Origin: Cruorifilaria tuberocauda
Lineage: Eukaryota; Nematoda; Chromadorea; Rhabditida; Onchocercidae
Length of the DNA stretch: 64,000 bases
NCBI GenBank assembly: GCA_013365365.1
Contig: JABVXU010000002.1
Location: forward strand, 186,001 to 250,000
Direction: 5' to 3'
Shown here: positions 60,166 to 64,000 of the stretch, one piece after another
Position numbering within the stretch: the first letter of the stretch is position 1
Layout: each line of letters begins with the position of its first letter
Notes under the pieces: generated by a model
What the model was told of the DNA's origin: nothing
Database searches by the model: none
The model's input: the letters and a program-made list of their open reading frames with translations, nothing else
Program-made: the position numbers and the translations under genes

Positions 60166-61356
60166 ATATAATGTATTTGTTAAGCCAATATTTGTTCTTT
60201 TAAAGGTCTGAAGTCGTCATAACCGTATTATTTTAAGAATTATTGACTTCGAGATTTTTAAGAATTGTCAGAAGTATAGGACATTGTACAAAACACATGA
60301 TTACAGGTGCAGGCAGTGATAAGATCGATCAATTTGCATATACAGGAAAAGTTGCTATAAAAGGATCTTGTTGATTGTTGTTTTCAGGCAAATGCTTGCA
60401 TACTATTCTTTGTCACTCTGCATGCTGTTCCTGCCTGTTAAAATATTTTCATGTACATTTTGAAAGTGCTTCTATGAGCAAACTGTAAATTTCATCCACT
60501 AATATTTATAGCTTGCGCATTATATATAAAAATATCACTAAGATGTTAAATCCATCCATAATGGGCATTCAAATGTTTGTAAATAAGGAATTGGGTTTAA
60601 ATCAAGTATGCTACTAATATTACTACGAAACTTTAGCTTTATAAAGGGTCTAAATGATGGCTGCACTGTAGCTTAGCTTTGGTATCCTTTAGTCTTTGGC
60701 CTAGGAAATTACCGTTTGACACATCAGATTTGGCTAGCATAAATATGTGATGTATCTGAGTAATAAGTTGTGTTTTGGTAGCTTCTAGTCTCGTCCACTA
60801 AATGATATTTTTGTTATTTAATCGTAACGCAGTCTGAAGTAAACTTGGGTTATTACTTTTTCTAGATTATGAAAGTGTCGGCCTTAGTTTTTCCTTATCT
60901 TCATTTCTTTTAGATCATTTAAAAGAAAAAACCAAATTTATGTTTATCTATTATGTTGTAGAATATGCAAAAAATATAACCTTAAAAAGACTCTTATAAG
61001 CAAAGTCATCAAATGCCACAACAGCTTCAAATTTGCCATGTGAAACCCATGCATCATTCTGTATGGTTTTTCCTACACGCAACAAGTTATTATTTTCTTT
61101 CATCACATTTTTCATCATTTCTTGGAGTTTCTTGTCGCAGCAAATATATCCTAAATTTTACTAATTGAATCTTACGACAATGGATTAATCAATTCATTCA
61201 AATCAATTAACGATTCTTTCTGTTCACAAAAAGAGAATTTTTGACATTTTCAAAGACATTTCGATAAGCTTCTCTTAGTAAAAGGACAGGTAGAGTGTTG
61301 AAAATTTTTCGTTGAATCCTACGATGTACTGGAATTATTTTCAAGTCATTAGTGAA

Positions 61357-61764
61357 TGAATATTACGAACGAAAGAATGAATTAAGGAACGGCCGTTGAC
61401 AAAGCAGCTGTTTACAAGACCGTTTTAGAAATTTCTTGAAGTTTTTTAATTGAAATGCAGAAAGCGAAAAAGAAACAACATACCGCCTTCATTAACAAAG
61501 CAATCGCTCCTGGAAGCATTGAGCAAAGCAAAAAGAAAGATAAAGTAGATGATGACAAGCAACAATACGTTCCGCCAATACATTTAGGAGTTAAATGAGA
61601 TCAGGCACTGAAATTTCAGCTCCTTCCTTGAGGTGGTGAATGATGAACAGATAAAGTTGAAATTTAAGCATTCAAAAGTATGAATATTACAAATGAAAAA
61701 ATGAATTAAGGGACAGCCATTGACGAAGCAGCTGTTTACAAGACCGTTTTAAAAATTTCTTGAA
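61357..61764. repeat. 84-bp direct repeat pair, 324 bp apart
   Basis: Copies at 61357-61440 and 61681-61764 have equal length and differ at about eight sites, all transitions. The shared core is GCAGCTGTTTACAAGACCG. Weaker similarity may continue beyond each copy (AGAAAGCGAAAAAGAAA against AAAAGCCGAAATAGAAA), suggesting a larger, decayed tandem duplication. Confidence 0.8.
61455..61598 (+). other. 47-codon Lys-rich small frame between the repeat copies
   Basis: ATG-started frame with a basic start (MQKAKKKQH), then AFINKAIAPGSIEQ, an acidic/Lys middle and the end QYVPPIHLGVK before TGA. Amino-acid use looks coding rather than random, but I do not recognise it. There is no clear promoter or acceptor. 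It may be a small gene, a retained fragment of a duplicated gene or chance. Confidence 0.25.
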
Positions 61765-63598
61765 AAAAGTTTATATCTAAACGTAAGCACAAAAGGAAAT
61801 CCAAAAGCCGAAATAGAAATTAAGTGTTTTTAACTAAACACACATTATCGTTCAGAGTATTTTAAGTAAATTATCTAAGAATTCTTTAATTACTTGGCAT
61901 GGAACCTAAAGCCAATGAATGGACTATCGAGTGAGATTCAGCATTCTATGTCAATAATTTCCTTATTTCGGTGACCAGTATTGCATATGAACTAATTGTA
62001 AGACCATAAACTTGAAATAAAATTTGTTGATTTTATATGGATAGATTTCAAATATAACGGCTTTTCAAAATTTAAATCATAAACTAAGAAGTAAACGAAA
62101 GGACGGAAGAAGTCTACCCCCAATACAACTGCTTATTAGCTTAAACTTATATAGTCATATTTATATAGTAGTAGGCGTTAATGCTTCGATTATTTTTCTT
62201 TCTATTTCTTTGATTTGAGTGAAAATTTAGTATGTTCCAGAAAAAAATCCCTTCCTATTAAAAAAATTTTTTATCAGAAAATTAGCAAAGAATTGATACG
62301 CCCATTTCTATTTCTTCTTTTCTCAAAAAAATTAAAGCAAATTTATAAATTTATGTTGCTTTATCGAAGAAAACATTTATTTGTATAAGGATTTAAATAA
62401 AAAGAATAATTTTTAAATCCTGAGTAATAAATTTGCATATCCCTTACATTAAGTGCTTTACAAGTGAAATAATTTTTGATCAGCAATAATTTGAGCCATT
62501 TAAATTTTGAGTGGAATTGCATGATATATTGATATTAATGAGTTGAACATGGTAATTGTCAAATACCATTATAATTTCACTAATGTTTTTATATGCCACA
62601 AGTGTTGTGAATTTGTAATCTAATATGATATGATACAAGAATTTGTTTGAAGATGACATCAACTAAAATTTTATTTATTGAGCGCAAAATAACACTCTAT
62701 CTAGTATCATCACAAATTGAACTGAAGTATGTTATCATTTTTTGGTAAATAACATTTCGATTTTGATGTGAGACGTAAAGTGAGCAGAAAAGCATTAATA
62801 GGTAAATATAATAAATCAATATATCAAAAAACTCAGGTTCTAAATTTAAGTGTGAAATTATTATTTATTCCCTGCAAGAACTTTGCAAACAGGCATTAAC
62901 AATTAATTAATTGATTAAAATCCAATATATAAAAAATTTTGTTTCTGCCTGTGAATTAGATTAAGATGAATAATTAAAAACAAGTAATTAAAAGCAAGCG
63001 TAATGATTTATTTATGTAAAATTAATTTAACCTTAAAAACATATATACTAAATTTTTAGTACTGTCGTTTTCTGCCTCTTGTACAATATCTAGAGTGCTA
63101 TAATTTTATTTCAAAATTCAAATACATTGAATAAGTTGACAGTTACGCAATTGTTGCAATATTGACAGCATATCGCTGAATTTCTCATTTCTCTAAAGTG
63201 TAGTTGAAATTTCATCACTTTTTTGCTGATAAAATTTACTTATTTATGTTGGAGTGATTGCTATTGTTTGTTAAAGTGAATTCTCTTCAATGGCAATGCA
63301 CTAAAGTTTGAAAATTTCTGATATCGGTGATAGATAAGTTTAAAGCAATAATTGTTAACAGAGTTTCTATGTGATCCGTTAAAATTAACAGATTATATTT
63401 CTGATTGCATGACGGCTGACATTTATCAATTATTCAAAATTTTTATGGGTTTATTCGATGGAAGTAAAGCGCAAATTGAATCATTACGCTGTACAAGAAA
63501 TTTTTTTAGAAATTAACAGTGAAATGATTCTTTATATCGCATTATAAAGTTATATTATTAAGTTATTTAATTAAATAAAGCATAAAAGGAAGCAAAAA

Positions 63599-63823
63599 AT
63601 GGGACAAAGAATTGTTTTTATACAATGTACTAAAATTTTTGAAAATCCAAATATGGCAATGAAAATTTGTGGGTTACTAGCAAGTAAAATAAAAAAAGAA
63701 TTAAATAGTTCCATGGACTTGGTGTTATGTCCTGCGATTGGTGGGATCATCGTTGGTTACGAGATTGGTAAGCATCTTGGAATCAAGACAATATTTTGTG
63801 AGCATGTTAATGGCAAGTTTGAA
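63599..63823 (+). pseudogene. pyrE: Bacterial-type orotate phosphoribosyltransferase (PyrE) fragment, probably from Wolbachia
   Basis: Seventy-five codons without a stop resemble the N-terminal half of alphaproteobacterial PyrE: FIQCTKIFENP, then the core DLVLCPAIGGIIVGYEIG and KTIFCEHVNGKFE. PyrE joins orotate and PRPP to make OMP in pyrimidine synthesis. Nematodes use the fused UMPS enzyme, which differs in this region, so the source is bacterial; Wolbachia is the obvious donor for a filarial host. The family would continue with LRRGF and then the PRPP loop VEDVITTG; both are absent and the match stops at 63823. The N-terminal 25 or so residues before GxR-x-FIQC are also missing. The fragment cannot be active alone. 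No frameshift or stop lies within it, suggesting either recent transfer or constraint. It is inferred as nuclear because it is surrounded by AT-rich worm-like DNA. Confidence 0.8.
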
Positions 63824-63837
63824 AGTTTGAATTTTAG

Positions 63838-64000
63838 GAAGCAATCGCGAGAAACCATTGAGACCATTGAGAAGGAAAAGGAAAGGAAGAGAGAGAGAAG
63901 GAAAGAGAAAGAGAGAGAATTTCTACGCGACAGACGATCAGGAAAGTTAATTTTATCCCAAATTAAGGAGCAGAAGAGGAAAGAAGTAAAAATGGAAGTA
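63838..64000 (+). CDS. Charged coiled-coil coding-like segment, 5' end uncertain, runs off window
   Basis: From the acceptor-like ATTTTAG ending at 63837 a frame stays open to the window edge. It is rich in Lys, Glu and Arg (EKEKERKRERRKEKERE) and then more balanced (FLRDRRSGKLILSQIKEQ). This is the same frame as the PyrE fragment upstream, so the two read as one open frame from 63599. It may be an exon of a worm gene whose intron received the pyrE insertion, or a true fusion. The purine-rich stretch 63880-63920 is partly simple sequence, which makes open frames easier by chance. Confidence 0.35.

Larger units (their letters stand above)
58695..63598. other. Gene-poor 4.9-kb region downstream of smk-1
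   Basis: T-rich, AT-rich DNA with the smk-1 3' UTR at its left. It contains an exon-like stretch at 59738-59951, small frames at 60016-60165 and 61455-61598, and an 84-bp direct repeat at 61357-61764. The part from 61770 to 63598 shows nothing recognisable. Confidence 0.55.

Noticed and set aside
63599..64000. Endosymbiont contamination as the source of the whole right end
   Set aside because: Only 225 bases match PyrE. Sequence on both sides is AT-rich, non-coding or worm-like and is not continuous with a bacterial operon, so an inserted fragment is more likely. An assembly chimera is not excluded.

Overview
This is an AT-rich (about one third G+C by eye) piece of a nematode nuclear genome. 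Every gene is broken by introns with TTTCAG- or TTTTAG-like acceptors. Several start codons sit a few bases after such an acceptor, as expected for spliced-leader trans-splicing. The gene set is nematode: an UNC-76/FEZ protein, an SMK-1 protein, a TTBK-like kinase of the type expanded in worms, and a MIG-18-like secreted protein. A bacterial orotate phosphoribosyltransferase fragment closest in type to alphaproteobacterial/Wolbachia PyrE lies at the right end. Together these suggest a filarial nematode (Onchocercidae) that carries or once carried Wolbachia. I cannot name the species.

Layout. 86-4803 (+): 3' part of an EEA1-like coiled-coil FYVE protein, cut only by the window edge. 6629-9547 (+): a 278-aa secreted protein of three MIG-18-like fibronectin-I-like domains. 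11534-14127 (-): a 334-aa TTBK-like kinase. 15091-18069 (-): a 281-aa two-RRM SR splicing factor with a 17-codon micro-exon. 18773-21221 (+): mitochondrial OSGEPL1/Qri7, about 419 aa, whose first exon may overlap a small secreted-peptide frame. 22434-33087 (-): UNC-76/FEZ with two introns over 3 kb. 35466-39863 (+): cytoplasmic dynein intermediate chain. 43234-44580 (-): CHMP5/Vps60. 46128-58694 (+): SMK-1/PP4R3 in 22 exons with one 4.8-kb intron. 58695-63598 is largely gene-poor, with one 84-bp direct repeat and two doubtful small ORFs. 63599-63823 is the PyrE fragment, read in frame into a charged, coding-like stretch that reaches the window end.

How the genes relate. They are ordinary single-copy cellular genes, not an operon or island. 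Themes that recur are endosome traffic (EEA1-like, CHMP5) and microtubule transport (the kinesin-1 adaptor UNC-76 and the dynein intermediate chain, arranged head to head). CHMP5 and SMK-1 are also head to head, as are the SR factor and OSGEPL1.

Main points for a second look: the bacterial pyrE fragment and its open junction; two long perfect or near-perfect hairpins (27120-27179 and 43005-43058); three GC-AG introns; the exon-duplicated secreted MIG-18-like protein; a possible dual-coded first exon at 18770-18837; and an alternative hydrophobic N-terminus for UNC-76. All exon models were joined by eye from splice signals, reading phase and family similarity; none was tested with a tool.
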